A DNA stretch of 64,000 bases from Flaccisagitta enflata. Lineage: Eukaryota; Chaetognatha; Sagittoidea; Aphragmophora. This document shows positions 43,259 through 55,375 of the stretch, one piece after another. The stretch is from the NCBI GenBank assembly GCA_965153355.1, contig OZ231128.1, positions 30,194,001 through 30,258,000 on the forward strand, given 5' to 3'. A program made the position numbers and the translations under genes. Below the pieces are notes generated by a model that was not told the origin of the DNA, did no database searches, and saw only the letters and a program-made list of their open reading frames with translations. Position 1 is the stretch's first letter. Each line of letters begins with the position of its first letter.

Positions 43259-43572
43259 TCATGTGTTTCAAACCGTATGAAACGGTCTGATATCTTTAGA
43301 CACTGTCAAAAGAAAAAAAAATGCGCAGGTGGGTAGGGGTAGTGAACTAGTGATGTTTTCTTCATTATTCAACTTTCGGTATCTTCAAGACAGTTGTCAG
43401 TGTTAGTTTGACATTTTCGAATTTTCTCATTTTCTGCAAGTTGCCACATGTCAAACTCAAAAACCTTCTCAACGTATTCAACTCGACCCAAGACCAACAA
43501 TAATGCGTTGAGCTCAAGTCCAAAAATAAGTTGGTGTCAACAGAGCAAAGATGAGAGATGAGTGTGTGAGAG

Positions 43573-43675
<103 letters not shown>

Positions 43676-43689
43676 CACACAGAGAGAGA

Positions 43690-44390
43690 AACAAAGACAA
43701 AGAATGTAAAAACGAGTTCAAATTTTGAGACGGACAGACAAATAGTTGGATGGACGAACGGACGTACAGACAAAGTTACTTGCAGAGTCATAAAGCACGC
43801 GACTAAAGATAAGAGAGATCATTGCCAGGTTGTTGATAAGCAGAAGCGTGTCTCTAGGCTTTGCCTGCCTGATCGTATACGATCGTACGTTGGTCCTTCT
43901 CTCAATCCGTAGGTAGAGCGGTAATGTTCAAGATAGAAAAAAATTTAAATTTTTTTTGCCTCCCCTGCGACCGCGGCATTATCGTAACCCCGGATCACTT
44001 GTTAAAACTGCCAAAGACTAATGAGGATTGAAACAGCCTATATCCACACACTCTTCATTCTAACCCATCGACACAGAGTGTTGATGACGTTATATATAAC
44101 AACTTCGCGGCCCAATCAAGACCTCTTTTTTTCCTCTCCCGGGAGCGAGAATTGGTCTAATTCCATCAAATTGTTTTTGGGAATGACGAAATTGACCTGA
44201 ATTATCCCAATTTATCTGCCAAGAGCCGAAAAGACGAGGAAGATGACGACGAAACTGGGAATTGGGCGAGATGGGCGAGGATGACCGATGGGAATCAAAC
44301 AAGCACCAAATCACTCAATTCCCTCGATTGTTGATGGGTGTGAAAATATGAAAGGACTCGGCGCCAAATTTTGTGGCGCAAAAAAGACGC
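43690..44390. other. Unassigned, with family A fragments
   Basis: A GGACGAACGGACGTACAGAC and GCACGCGACTAAAG remnant lies at 43750-43806; CCCTGCGACCGCGG + CATTATCGTAACCCCGGATC at 43965-44003 is a right end. No gene was supported in 44000-44390. Confidence 0.4.
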
Positions 44391-44392
44391 AC

Positions 44393-44620
<228 letters not shown>

Positions 44621-44659
44621 TCATCTGCGCATCAAAGTCATACCATATGCAACTGCGAA

Positions 44660-45660
44660 GCAACTTCTCTCTTCCACTCTACCCCATGTCGATTTTCACT
44701 TGACTTAGAATTTCGAATTCGTTTTATGGTTATGTCTTTGGTTACTGCCTTTAGCCAACTTCGGGAAGGGATTCTTTGGAGACTGTGAGGGGACGGGATC
44801 ATGGAAAGATACTCTTTTTGCTGCCAGCATATATGGCATCACCGTATGACAAATAGAAACTTTTATGAGACTACAAATCATTCATCCTAAATATACAGTG
44901 TACATGCTAACAAGCTTATTTCAGCTCCTCTGTCTTTATTTCTCAATCACCAAAACCCACAGATGAATCACTGAATGGATTAACAGACGGAAAGAAGCAT
45001 CAAATAGAACCAGAAAAAGAAGTGGGGAAAAAAGGAAAGAAAAAAGAAGGAGAGGAAAACAAACAAACAAAGCCAGATACACAGTTTTTACCTGTGGATC
45101 ACTATGTAAATTTGATAGGGAACGTGATAAGTAAACCGCACCAAGAGGCCAAACAAAATTGGAGTCATAAACCGACGGACGGACGAACTGAGTGATGGAC
45201 TGTAGAACCGTTTCCACAAAAAAAAAAACCTCTTCCCTTTCACGTTCCATTTGAATAATCTCCGATTTCTCTCCATCAATGGAAGGAACGATTTTTCCCC
45301 CACAGCTTAATTTTCCTCCTTTTCTTTTCTTGGCCTTTATTCGCTTTTCTTCGTTTTGCTCATATGTTTTCTTAATTAATTTTTCTTTTTCCGCCTTTAT
45401 CATCTTCCTCCTCCTCCTCCTCCTCCTCCTCTTTCTGATCCCTCTTTCTTTTCTTTTTGCTTCTCTTCCAACCCAGCTCCTCTTCCAACCCAGCCATCTT
45501 CACTTCTCTCTTCTCCACCTCCCTTTTTTCATTTTCCCCCGTTTTACCGTAGATTGAAAAAAAGAGACCCCGCATTCATGCGTCTCCATAATGACGGAAT
45601 GACAAACTGATCGTGATAGCGGAAAGAATATTCTTTCTGAGGACGACAGATAAGAATCGC
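44660..45660. other. Unassigned
   Basis: A-rich and (CCT)n stretches at 45000-45060 and 45400-45430. GACGGACGGACGAACTGAGT at 45174 hints at a family A relic. No gene. Confidence 0.35.
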
Positions 45661-45664
45661 ACAT

Positions 45665-46036
45665 GGTCGCACATACCCGATGCCCTGCTTGGAGTGATCA
45701 GCTGAAAAAGTGGAGTGAGAGCAGTGCAGCAGCCCCAAAGGACTGATGTTCTGTAGGACGCAGGGGTTAATTTCCATATGTCCTGAGAGGGAATGTTTGT
45801 GGTCTTTGGGGCAATTTTTTTATGATATTGAATGGGCGTTTTGCATTTTTTCAATTTTCCATATCATTCAATGGGAATTTCACATTTTTATCATTTTCTT
45901 TTGTAAATTTTCCATGTTATTCAATGGAAAATTGACATTTTAAAAAAAAAAATTTTAGGTACCTACGGATGTAAGTATGGAAATTCATCCCTGTGTCCTA
46001 CAGGACATCGGTTCTTTGGGGCCGCTGCCCAAAAAT
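45665..46036. mobile_element. Family B foldback element
   Basis: ATACCCGATGCCCTGCTTGG opens the terminal hairpin end. The arm AAAGGACTGATGTTCTGTAG + GACGCAGGGGTTAATTTCC is matched by GGAAATTCATCCCTGTGTCC + TACAGGACATCGGTTCTTT. It closes GGGGCCGCTGCCCAAAAAT. The core 45830-45935 holds three units of about 50 bp around ATATCATTCAATGGGAATTT. Confidence 0.85.
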
Positions 46037-46429
46037 TTCATTCTCTACAGCCAAATGTAATGAATTAACAGAGCTACATGAAAGCTGGAGCAGCTTACAT
46101 TTAATCTTCTCTTCGAAAGTTAATTCTTAAAATTACGATAGAGTATGGAAAACCATAAGATTTTTGGTTTTCTTCAAAGACAATACCGCCACTCTTTGAC
46201 AACACACACTTCCACAAATCTTGGTGTATATATATGTATATGCAATGCACAGTTTCAGGTTTACTCGAAATTCAAACGTCGTCTTTTCAAAGTGGCACAA
46301 TGAGCTTGTAGCTGACTTGCTGCTACATTTCATGGTTAGTGGGTTCACCGGGCAATCGCGTTTTTACGCTATGCCCCTACCGCAACCCCCCCTTTCTTTC
46401 ATAATCATCCTCTTTCGTCCATCTCTCTG

Positions 46430-47218
46430 TGGCGACTTGTCGATTAGTCCTTGCCACTGTGCCTGTGTCTGATGCGCATTTTGCCGCGCCACGTCCATCT
46501 CTCCATGGGGCCTTGTCAATTAGTCCTCGCTGCCGTGCCTGTGTCTGAAGCGCATTTTGCGGTGCCATGTCCATCTCTCCATGGCGCCTTGTCAATTAGT
46601 CCTTGCCACTGTGCCTATGTCTGTGAAGTGCATTTTGTGGCGCCATGTCCATCTCTCCATGGCGCCTTGTCAATTAATCCTCGCCGCTGTGCCTTTGTCT
46701 GTGAAGCGCATTTTGAGGCGTCATATCCATCTCTCCATGGCGCCTTGTCAATTAATCCTCGCCACTGTGCCTGTGTCTGTGAAGTGCATTTTGCGGCGCC
46801 TTGTTGATTAGTCCTCGCCACTGTGCCTGTGAAGCGTATTTTGTGGCGCCATGTCCATCTATCCATGGCGCCTTGTCAATTAGTCCTTGCCACTGTACCT
46901 GTGTCTGTGAGGCGCATTTTGCTGCGCCATTTCAATCTCTCCATAGCGCCATGTCAATTACACCATGCCACTGTGCCTGTATCTGTGAAGCGCATTTTGT
47001 GGCGTCATCTCCATCTCTCCGTGGCGCCTTGTCGATTAGTCCTCGCCACTGTGCCTGTGTCTGTGAAGCGCATTTTGCAGCACCTTGTTGATTATTCCTC
47101 ACCACTGTGCCTGTGCCTGTGAAGCGTATTTTGTGACGCCATGTCCATCTCTCCATGGCGCCTTGTCAATTAGTCCTTGCCACTGTGCCTGTGTCTGTGA
47201 AGCGCATTTTGTGGCGCC
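46430..47218. repeat. 78-bp minisatellite, about 10 copies
   Basis: The unit is GGCGCCATGTCCATCTCTCC + ATGGCGCCTTGTCAATTAGT + CCTTGCCACTGTGCCTGTGT + CTGTGAAGCGCATTTTGT. Two copies lack an internal piece (near 46800 and 47085). 78 is divisible by three, so frames stay open for over 90 codons in several phases; no start or splice context suggests translation. Confidence 0.92.
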
Positions 47219-47229
47219 AGGTCCATTAT

Positions 47230-48250
47230 CTCGTTTCAAATTCCTTTTGTTGGTGCGTTCATGGTTTCTTATCTGTCGGCCAATATCTTGTCATCATATT
47301 TAGATCCTAGTTGATGAGTTCATGAAATTGCTATAAATAACTGTTATGTAATAAAATATTATTGATTGATCATAATTACTGATATATGATATAATGTTAT
47401 TTGACGAAGAGCATCCAAACAGACTCTTGAGATTTCCTGATGGCGATGATTTCTATCAAAACAATGACAAAGAACATAATTTATCTCCTGATCAGTTAAC
47501 GAGAAATTCGGCTTCCGATAATGGTTTTGTCTTGTGTTCAGGTTATCTAGATTTGATGAGATAGCAACTTCTTAACAACAGTTTGCCCACTACCCATACC
47601 GTCAACGGGTCCTATGCTTTATATGTTTTTCACAGAAATGTTAAAAACACCGCCTGGACCTGTATACCATTGCCTTTTTTCGCTGTGATATTAGCGTAGC
47701 GTTTCATATCCATTCTTCATTAATGAAAGCAAGCGGCTTTGAGCTCTTTTCCTCCATCTCGTCGCGTCTCCTTTTCCTCTCCTACATCCAAGCCTCACCA
47801 TATCGATATCCCATAAAACGGCAGAATGAGAAAAAGTCATTTCCCGTTTATCCATTCATCTATTTGTCCATAAATAATTCAATTAACTCGTGCGAGGTAA
47901 GCCGACAGGCTGATATCGGATGGCGCTCTATCCTGCCTTTACTTAGTTGACACATCACTAGAAAATGACGGATAGAGCCCGATAATGCAATTAACAAGCG
48001 CATCACGCTCTGACTGTTGAACAATAGCAACTTATTGGACTCACACTCTACTCTTTCTTTGTTGGCACAAAATGCGAAAGGGCCTGATTTTGCCAGTAAC
48101 TAGTGGAACAACTTGACAGCGTTGAGGCAAGTTGCTCAGCCCGTCAAATCCTCTAGAGTATGCAACGTACTATCAAAGGTCGATATTAGATGATACCTAG
48201 CTGGAAAGATGTTGTTTAGATGTTGCCCTAGCTGTAAGGGTCAACTCGCT
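47230..48250. other. Mostly unique sequence
   Basis: A short imperfect hairpin (GGCGCTCTATCC / GGATAGAGCCCGAT) lies at 47920-47985. Nothing else supported. Confidence 0.4.
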
Positions 48251-48294
48251 CCAAAGGTAAATAATCAGGAAACCCAGGGTTCTCATGCTGAGAA

Positions 48295-48640
48295 TATGAG
48301 CTAAAATCCATCGTAATCAACTTACTACTACTTAGATCAATGAAAAAGACGCACTTTAAAATGACTAATTGCTACATTAAATTTTAAGATAACTAATTAG
48401 ACAGTTGGAAAGCTCTTGAAAAGAACTTCCATTTGCTCTAATACGGGATTTCTAGCTTTAACCTTTGAAATGGCATTGAAAATAGGGTATTTTCACAGAA
48501 TATTTCCAAACCGTTTGAGATACAGACCTGGGATTGGTCTAGCTTGAAAGAAAATTTTGAATTCGCTGTAACCGAAAAATGTTTTGAGATTTTTTTTGGT
48601 CTTTTTTTGTCAATCAACAATAAGGTCATTCGCGTAGTAT
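48295..48640. mobile_element. Paralogue of the element at 49921, without the nested insertion
   Basis: TTGGAAAGCTCTTGAAAAGA, TACGGGATTTCTAGCTTTAA, AAACCGTTTGAGATACAGAC, CTGGGATTGGTCTAGCTTGA. The same order occurs in 50070-50550, but there GAGATACA is separated from the rest by a 262-bp insertion. Confidence 0.7.
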
Positions 48641-48699
48641 TAATGAGAATTAATTAGAATTAATGAGAATTAATTTTTCAAGACTGGGAAAAAACATAC

Positions 48700-48723
48700 T
48701 TATAAAAGCCGCTGCCCAAAAAT
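48700..48723. mobile_element. Family B terminal fragment
   Basis: AAAGCCGCTGCCCAAAAATG only. Confidence 0.5.
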
Positions 48724-49100
48724 GACAAACGTGTTTCGCACCAATTAAAGGTTGGAGGTTTGAAAACCGATCAGATTAAAAAATGAGAGCAATTTCTACC
48801 AAACACGCAGAAACGCACGCTCAATGCGCTTACGTGCTCACGAAAGCTCATCTGCGCGTGCACCAGCATCAAAAAACGCCAAGTCGAATTTCAAAACTAT
48901 AGAAAATGAGGAATACGGATAAACATCAATGTTAAAACAAGTTTTTATGTAAATAAAAACAAAAAAAAATATCCTGTGACGGATGAGAAATTCTCAGATG
49001 ATGCGAAATTGGCTGAAATACTGCTTACTGAGCATCATAGCCCCTGCCGAGCCACATTACAGCCCCGCCCACCTACAAACTGAAACTACCAATATGCATT
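48724..49100. other. Unassigned
   Basis: Unique AT-rich sequence; nothing recognised. Confidence 0.4.
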
Positions 49101-49104
49101 GCTT

Positions 49105-49160
49105 TCCCTGCCCACCCGCTAGCGACTACTTATTGGCCATGTAACCAGCCTCGTTCTGAA
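49105..49160 (+). mobile_element. Family A right end
   Basis: TTCCCTGCCCACCCGCTAGC, GACTACTTATTGGCCATGTA, CCAGCCTCGTT. Confidence 0.6.
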
Positions 49161-49288
49161 AAGCTGATGGTCCAAGGTCTGGAGTAAAATTTCGGGCAAT
49201 GAGATTTTCATTTAGAACTGACAACAAATTCCTTTTCTTTGACCTCTGATTACAATCTTAGTTGCAAGAGGGCAAACCCTTTTTATCT

Positions 49289-49490
49289 TTTTTTAACTGT
49301 ACGCGACTCTACACCCCGCTTTGTCGGTCGGTCCGTCCGTCCATCCGTCCGTCCGTCACACTTTACTTTTTCGGCGTCTATGGTTTTTTTTGGCTTTGCT
49401 GCTCCTGCCCAAATGCTCCACTGACCTCAATTATGGCCCCTGCCCACCCGCACGCGACTAGGGTAGCCGTGTATCCGGCCTTGTTTTTTT
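49289..49490 (+). mobile_element. Family A copy
   Basis: TTTTTTAACTGTACGCGACTC (degraded hairpin), CCCCGCTTTGTCGGTCGG, CTGCTCCTGCCCAAATGC, CCCTGCCCACCCGCACGCGA, GTAGCCGTGTATCCGGCC, TTGTTTTTTT. Confidence 0.8.
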
Positions 49491-49920
49491 CAAAGTCAAA
49501 GTGTCGAATCGGGAAAGGTTACAACTGTAGTGATATATCGGAATTCACACTAAGCTTTGGCACATTAGCTTAAAGAGAGACCATGGTTTGAGCTTTTTCA
49601 ATGAAATGGTGATCCTTTTTCTGAGCGGTTCATTGCTCCAATCCAATGTAGGCATTAGAAATGACGTTAATTGTTATTGGGCAAGGATTGATGGAAACTT
49701 TTCAAGTAAGGAAGCTTCTGCGTGTGAATGGTTTCCTCTTCTTCTCCGCTTCTGGGCTTCTGGCATCATTCCTTTTTTTAGGCTCCCCAGTGACCGAAAG
49801 ATGCTTCATGATTGATTTGACGTCTCGATAAAATTGAATATGCGCACGTTTCTCTCTATGGCGGTTTCCGGGAATCCGCGGACAAAAATATGAATCATGT
49901 AATCAAAATGTCAAACTAAT
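49491..49920. other. Unassigned
   Basis: Unique sequence; a 75-codon frame at 49588-49815 has no supporting context. Confidence 0.35.
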
Positions 49921-50714
49921 GTCACGCTGACATGTTGTTTCATAATAGGTTTGAGGCTTAAACCCTTAAGTGTATGCAGAGAAATTTACCACATGTATCA
50001 ATAAAAGAGACCTTCTTTTGAATGGATTCTTGTGACAACAAATTTCAATAAAACCAAAACGAAATTCTAAACCATTGGAAAGCCCTTTGAAAATACTCTC
50101 ATATGGTTTTAATCTGGTATTTCTATCTTTTTTTTGTTGAAAATGGTCCTCTCATTTTCACAAACCTTTTACAAAAATTTTATTTTAGCAAACTTGAGCT
50201 TCTCTTTCCATGGCTCTAGCTCCTAAACCGTTTGAGATACACAGTCTATGGACATTATTTGTAGATATGTCAGCAGTTTGGCATATCTCAACCCGTTGAG
50301 ATCTCTCATTCTTGCACATTTCAACGCGTTGAGATCTGTCATTCTACTAATATGAATCTTGAATATGAGATATCTCAACGTGTTGAAATGTGCCAGAATG
50401 AGAGATCTCAACGGGTTGAGATATGCCAAAATGAGAGATCTCAACGGGTTGAGATATGCCAAACTGCTGACATATCTACAAATACTGTTTTGTCCACTGA
50501 CTGTACAAACCTGGGATTGGCCTAGATTGAAAGATTTTTTAAAAATCTTTCAAAATATTTCAATTAAAAAATAATAATTTTTTGTATCTCTTTTATCAAT
50601 GGAAATAAAGGTGCGTCTTTTTTTTTGATACACATGGTAAGGACCTCCAGATCATGTTAATGGAAGAAAAATGTAAAATCAACTTAGTAAAGAGGAGTGT
50701 GACATCAGCGTGAC
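49921..50714. mobile_element. Inverted-repeat element carrying a nested insertion
   Basis: GTCACGCTGACATG at the left and GACATCAGCGTGAC at the right form short terminal repeats. Inner inverted pairs (TTACCACATGTATCAA / GATACACATGGTAA) follow. Without the insertion at 50242-50503 it would be about 530 bp. It is related to 48295-48640. Confidence 0.65.
50242..50503. mobile_element. Nested 262-bp foldback element with TACA duplication
   Basis: It begins CAGTCTATGGACATTATTTG and ends ACTGTTTTGTCCACTGACTG. The arms contain repeated ATCTCAACCCGTTGAGAT palindromes. TACA flanks both sides (50238-50241, 50504-50507); the paralogous site at 48515-48530 has a single TACA without insertion. Confidence 0.85.
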
Positions 50715-50719
50715 TGATT

Positions 50720-50934
50720 GTGAACATACGTCTGATTTTCTGCCCGCATATCTATGACAAACTCGCTGCCTCGGTAAGACTACAAGTTTCTCACATTTAC
50801 TCCTGACTTAGCATTTAGCAATGCACACTTGAAGGTACTCGGAACAATGGCCTCTCAACGCAATGGTTCCGTGGTGTGGATGAACGGTTCACTTTGTACA
50901 CTTTTGGTGAAAAGTCATTTTTACACTTTTTATG
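50720..50934. other. Unassigned
   Basis: Unique sequence. Confidence 0.4.
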
Positions 50935-51447
50935 AAAACAAGGCCAGATACACGGCAATCCAGTCACGGACGGTTGGGCAGGAGCAGTAATGCGAAAACC
51001 GCTCGGAATTCAACAAGGCCAACACCTATAAGTTGCGTGCGAGACTTACAGATTGACTTAGAATGACTTAGAATAACTTAGATTACCCTAAAATGACGTA
51101 AAATGACTTACAGAAATAAAATTGATAAAAAAAGTAAAATGGGGACCGACCAACCGACCGACAGACAGACAAAGCGGGGTGTAGAGTCGCGTGCACGCGA
51201 CTTAAAATGTGACTGACATACCGACCGACATACTGACCGACATACCAACCAACCGATAAAAAAAGTAAAATGGGGACCGACCAACCGACCGACCGACCGA
51301 CCGACAGACAGACAAAGCGGGGTGTAGAGTCGCGTGCACGCGACTTAAAATGTGACTGACATACCGACCGACATACTGACCGACATACCGACCAACCTAC
51401 TGACCAACACGGCAAGGTGTAGAGTCGCGTGTCCGCGACTAAAGATA
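50935..51447 (-). mobile_element. Family A cluster with a local tandem duplication
   Basis: Two inverted right ends lie at 50937-50985 and 51010-51045. A block of roughly 145-150 bp (AAAAAGTAAAATGGGGACCG ... CGTGCACGCGACTTAAAATG, ACTGACATACCGACCGACAT) is present twice, at about 51126-51250 and 51255-51400. A third left end AGTCGCGTGTCCGCGACT lies at about 51424-51441. Confidence 0.8.
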
Positions 51448-51786
51448 TTTATTAGACTTGCGGATATGCACAATTCATTCACACATGGAAGCTGAGTCAC
51501 ACGCACTGGTAAGAATAAGGCGAGGATTGAAGGCTTTTTGTTTTGAAGCTCAGAAATTTATTATTGATAATTGCTCATTCCTTGCAAGACTGATACTATC
51601 AATTATCCCTTCCTCATTCTCCTTTACTCTGGCTAGAATTTCTCAGATCGTCAGTTGTAAACACTTGAGAGCTCTCAGTCTTTCCAGGATATTGTTTCCC
51701 CTGTGACAAAGATATAGATATTGAGGCAGTTTGAGACAGAATCAGACGAAGGTTAAAAGATATGAAGCGTACTCTAAGAACCTCAG

Positions 51787-51788
<2 letters not shown>
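51448..51788. other. Unassigned
   Basis: Unique sequence. Confidence 0.4.
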
Positions 51789-51882
<94 letters not shown>

Positions 51883-51895
51883 AAACAAACACACT
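51789..51895. repeat. (CA)n microsatellite
   Basis: About 50 units. Confidence 0.95.
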
Positions 51896-52270
51896 CACTT
51901 CACTGTTAATTTGCGAACGCGTAGTTGGCAGACATTAACGAACGAGTTCGGTGACTGCTCAAGGGCAGAGACAGACGGAGGTGCGTTCAGCTTAGGAGAA
52001 TATGCATGCTCAAACTTGATTATTGGATAGATGCCATTTACAGGAATTTGTAGTAAAGTAACAAATATTTGCCAAGCATTACTGTAATTGAATCCAGTAA
52101 TTTCTCTAGGATTACAACGGAAAGGTAGAGGTTATCAAATAATGATAATTAAATGGTAATGAAATTTTCAATTGGTCAATGAAGGAACTGATAGTAAGTA
52201 GTTCATTGAGTCGTACTTTTACAGCTATGAATAAGGCATTGAGATGGGCATGAGTGTAAAGAATGAATAT

Positions 52271-52622
52271 TACGTCTGTCAGGGTGCCCAGAAAAGCCAA
52301 AATTGAAGTTTGCCTGGCAAAAATATTTTTCCTTTGCAAAAATTCTTTCAAATGAGCCATTGCACAACCTTCAAATCAATTGGGAACCATCTTTAGGGTG
52401 AGGTTAAAGTTTACATTGAATTATCATTGAAACCTATATCTCTATAATGCAAATTCTGTCTCTCTCATACAAATCTATGGAAACTTCAGAGTCACCCTAA
52501 AGATGGTTCTCAATTGATTTGAAAGTTGCGCAATAGCTCATTTGAAAGCATTTTTGCAAAGGAAAAAGAATTTTGCCAGGCGAAGTTCAATTTCGGCTTT
52601 TCTGAGCACTCTGACAGACGTA
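52271..52622. mobile_element. Foldback element of 352 bp
   Basis: TACGTCTGTCAGGGTGCCCA, GCCAAAATTGAAGTTTGCCT, AATGAGCCATTGCACAACCT, CAATTGGGAACCATCTTTAG is mirrored by CTAAAGATGGTTCTCAATTG, GCGCAATAGCTCATTTGAAA, GCCAGGCGAAGTTCAATTTC and CACTCTGACAGACGTA. Arms are about 130 bp. Confidence 0.85.
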
Positions 52623-52724
52623 ATGAATATGCTATGATAAAAGATGATCTTTTCTTTTTTTTTTTTTTTTGACAAAGAGAAGGAAATTTAGACGGTTGCT
52701 CTCTAAGCTCGAAATCAGTGTCAG

Positions 52725-52830
52725 GCGAAACAAGGTAGTCGCTTGCGCGTGGGCAGGGATAGTAGCACGGATGGGCAGGAGAAGCCATGTGGATAAACGG
52801 GGCTGTAATGTGGCTGGGGCCAGGGTAGTT
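52725..52830 (-). mobile_element. Family A right-end fragment
   Basis: AACAAGGTAGTCGCTTGCGC, GTGGGCAGGGATAGTAGCAC, GGATGGGCAGGAGAAGCC. Confidence 0.5.
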
Positions 52831-52834
52831 ATGC

Positions 52835-53835
52835 TCAGAAATACTTACATCGGTTGATTTTGCGCGATCCAAAATCTCGTGTTACCTCCATTTCGGTCTT
52901 CCGACAAACTTACGGACTAGCCATTCTATAAAGACGCTTAGCAAGCGACTGCAGTGGCCCAGGCGTTCAGTGTTAGCAGACTAAGACTAGAGCAGATAGA
53001 AAACTATTGCTAGAACTAGAATTAGTAGATAAGCCGAGTTAAATTGACAACATTTGTGAACGCAATCCTTAAAAAGTCTAAAGGAGTTTAATGGTGGAAA
53101 GGACAATTGGATTCTGCGTGAGGAGACTACAATTGAGGCAGGAGAGTGTGTGCTGCACTGTGCGCCAGGATTGTGCCAAATACTGGTTGAAAAAGAAAGG
53201 TTCAATACACAAAAATTACATCACTTATTTGTGATTATACTTTCTTTCATCTTTTTTGAACCTCTTGAAATATTATTCTTTGTTACCTTGTTGCAATCTT
53301 GTTACAATCTTGTCGCAATCTTGTTTACTGTAACCATGTTGCAATCTTGTTGTACATTTCTTTAGAAAAACAAGGCCAATTAGGCCAATAGGATGAAACG
53401 TGTGGATCGTCGATCGAAAACGTTACCGACAGACAGACCAACCGTTTTTTATCTCATGAACAAGGTTTTTGCTAAACCTCTATGGGTATATTCCTACCAT
53501 GGCCCGGCACACAGTGCATGTTGGGCCGGTTAGGGTGAGTGAAGGGTAATTGGTAACGGGCAAATTGATTTCGACCCGAGATGACCCTTCAACGCGTTTT
53601 TCATGCGTTTGCACGCGCGCAGAGAACGAGAGAAAGAAACTCACACTCGCTGGCACTGACAGTAAGCCGATCCGCCCCTCGACCATTCACTATATGGCTT
53701 TTTATGAGCGAGCCTTAAAACATGGATAAAACAAAACACCCGATTGATCGTCTTTCAGTTCATCAGTCGGTTTGTTTGTTGCACGTAACAAACGCCCCCA
53801 CTCCAAATTAGGAACAGATAACAGCTTCATTTTCT
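52835..53835. other. Mostly unique sequence
   Basis: A triplicated TTGCAATCTTGTTACAATCT stretch near 53290-53350. An inverted fragment AACAAGGCCAATTAGGCC + ACCGACAGACAGACCAACCG lies at 53368-53440. No gene. Confidence 0.35.
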
Positions 53836-54116
53836 TTTTTAGATGCGTCCGTCAGGAACGCATCTCTATAAGAGGGTCTGTTAGTCCGTCCGTTCGTCGG
53901 TCGGTCGGTCCATTACGCCTGTGCAAAAACCGCGTTCCCCAGCTGTTTTTGGCCACGGTGAGATCCTACACTGGAACAAATGATCAACCAACATGTTTTG
54001 GGAGTCTTTTCATCCGTCTGTTCGTCCATCTGTCTCTCCATACATATGTCACATGATCAATACACGCTGAGACACAGCCCGGACGCATCGTTGCCCGGTC
54101 GGGTTTGTTTCTTAGA
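53836..54116 (+). mobile_element. Family A copy, 'ATGCG' hairpin type
   Basis: TTTTTTAGATGCGTCC...GGAACGCATCT forms the left hairpin, followed by CTATAAGAGGGTCTG and GTCGGTCGGTCGG. The right end is CCCGGACGCATCGTTG with a second hairpin CCCGGTCGGG, then TTTGTTTC. The right end uses the same stem variant as the left. Confidence 0.8.
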
Positions 54117-54498
54117 ACCAGGCAATCGATGGTTGTAAGTCAAAATTGCCTGCATGTTAATTCTATTTTCATCCTCTTAAATATCTATGTCTAACAATGT
54201 CTGGCAGTCATTGTCTGCAATGTTGTTTCTTTTTACACTCACGACTGTATAAAAAGGATCCGTCCATTGAGAACCATCTAACATTGATACAGCAAAGTCA
54301 GATCACGTAAATTTATGTAAATTCGTGATCACATGAACTCATGTAAACTGTACATTTCCGTTCCTGCCTCCCCTGTCCGAGACGATATGGTTACCCCGAG
54401 TTACTTTTTTACTCACTTCTTTTCCTCCCATCCCTCTCCAGCAGTTCTTTCATAATCCTCTTTCGTTAATGATGTGTTTGTGTCTGGCAAATATTCAG
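54117..54498. other. Unassigned
   Basis: GATCACGTAAATTTATGTAA and ATTCGTGATCACATGAACTC form a small imperfect palindrome near 54300. A right-end-like CCCCTGTCCGAGACGATATG lies at 54370. Confidence 0.4.
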
Positions 54499-54712
54499 TT
54501 TTTAGTTGCGCAACACTATAAGAGGCTTTGTCCGTCTGTCGGTTGGTCCGTCCATCGGTCTGTCGGTCCATGGGCACGAGTCAAAGAGTGCGGAAATGAG
54601 CGTTTTAGATAGTTTTTGTGTATGTGTGGGGGACTTGGGGAGTGGATGGGGGTTGGATGCCCCTGCCCACCCGTCCGCAACGATATTGTGACCCCGCGTC
54701 ACTTGTTTTATT
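54495..54712 (+). mobile_element. Family A copy
   Basis: TTTTTAGTTGCGCAAC (hairpin with the loop lost), ACTATAAGAGGCTTTGTCCG, GGTTGGTCCGTCCATCGG, CCCCTGCCCACCCGTCCGCA, second hairpin GTGACCCCGCGTCAC, TTGTTTT. Confidence 0.85.
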
Positions 54713-55088
54713 GTGATTCTTTCCAGTTTTTCTTTTAGTCTGTTTTGTCTTTTTTTCACTGCATCTCACCCTGAGCGATGGCAGAACAGTCGTTCATTTT
54801 GTTGTGTTTGATAGTTTTTTAGGTTTTCTGGTTTTCAAGTTAAACATTACCTAAAATGTTAAAAAAAAACCTTGTTGAGTTTATGGAAGCGAGCACATCA
54901 CTTCATCTTCTCACCTTACTTTCTTATTTCTAAACGCTGTTACAAAGATTCCAAGTCGACCGACGGATTCAGGCCGATGCCCTCCACTAACTCAGACGCC
55001 TTCCTTTTCCTTCGCCTTTTCCTCCTACGCCCCTGCCCACAGGCTATCTAAAGAAGCCCTAACATCAATGCGGCCTCCTTAGCAGAAA
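54713..55088. other. Unassigned
   Basis: Unique sequence. Confidence 0.35.
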
Positions 55089-55375
55089 AACAAGGCCGGA
55101 CCCATGGCAATCTTGATCGCGTACGGGTGGGCGTTGGCAATAGAGTGAGTTGGCGGCAGCAGTTGTTACGAAAATGTCAAAATGCAATAAATGCCATAAA
55201 ATGAAAATGTGACCGATGGACTGACGGACTGATAATGAGATGGATGGACCAAATGGACAGAGTGACCGGCGTAATAACTTGAAGAAGGAAAGACAAATAC
55301 ACAGACAGACCCAAAAATAGACCGACCTTTAGACAGACCTTCTTTTAGAAATGCGAGGACACATTTAACGACCAT
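55088..55375 (-). mobile_element. Family A copy, diverged
   Basis: AAACAAGGCCGGACCCATGG, GCGTACGGGTGGGCG, GACCGATGGACTGACGGACT, then AGACCTTCTTTTAGAAATGC + GAGGACACATTTAA (inverted left end with hairpin AAATGCG..CACATTT). Confidence 0.65.

Noticed and set aside
46451-47303. Cys/His-rich tandem-repeat proteins
   Set aside because: Open frames exist in several phases on both strands because the unit is 78 bp; nothing selects one frame.
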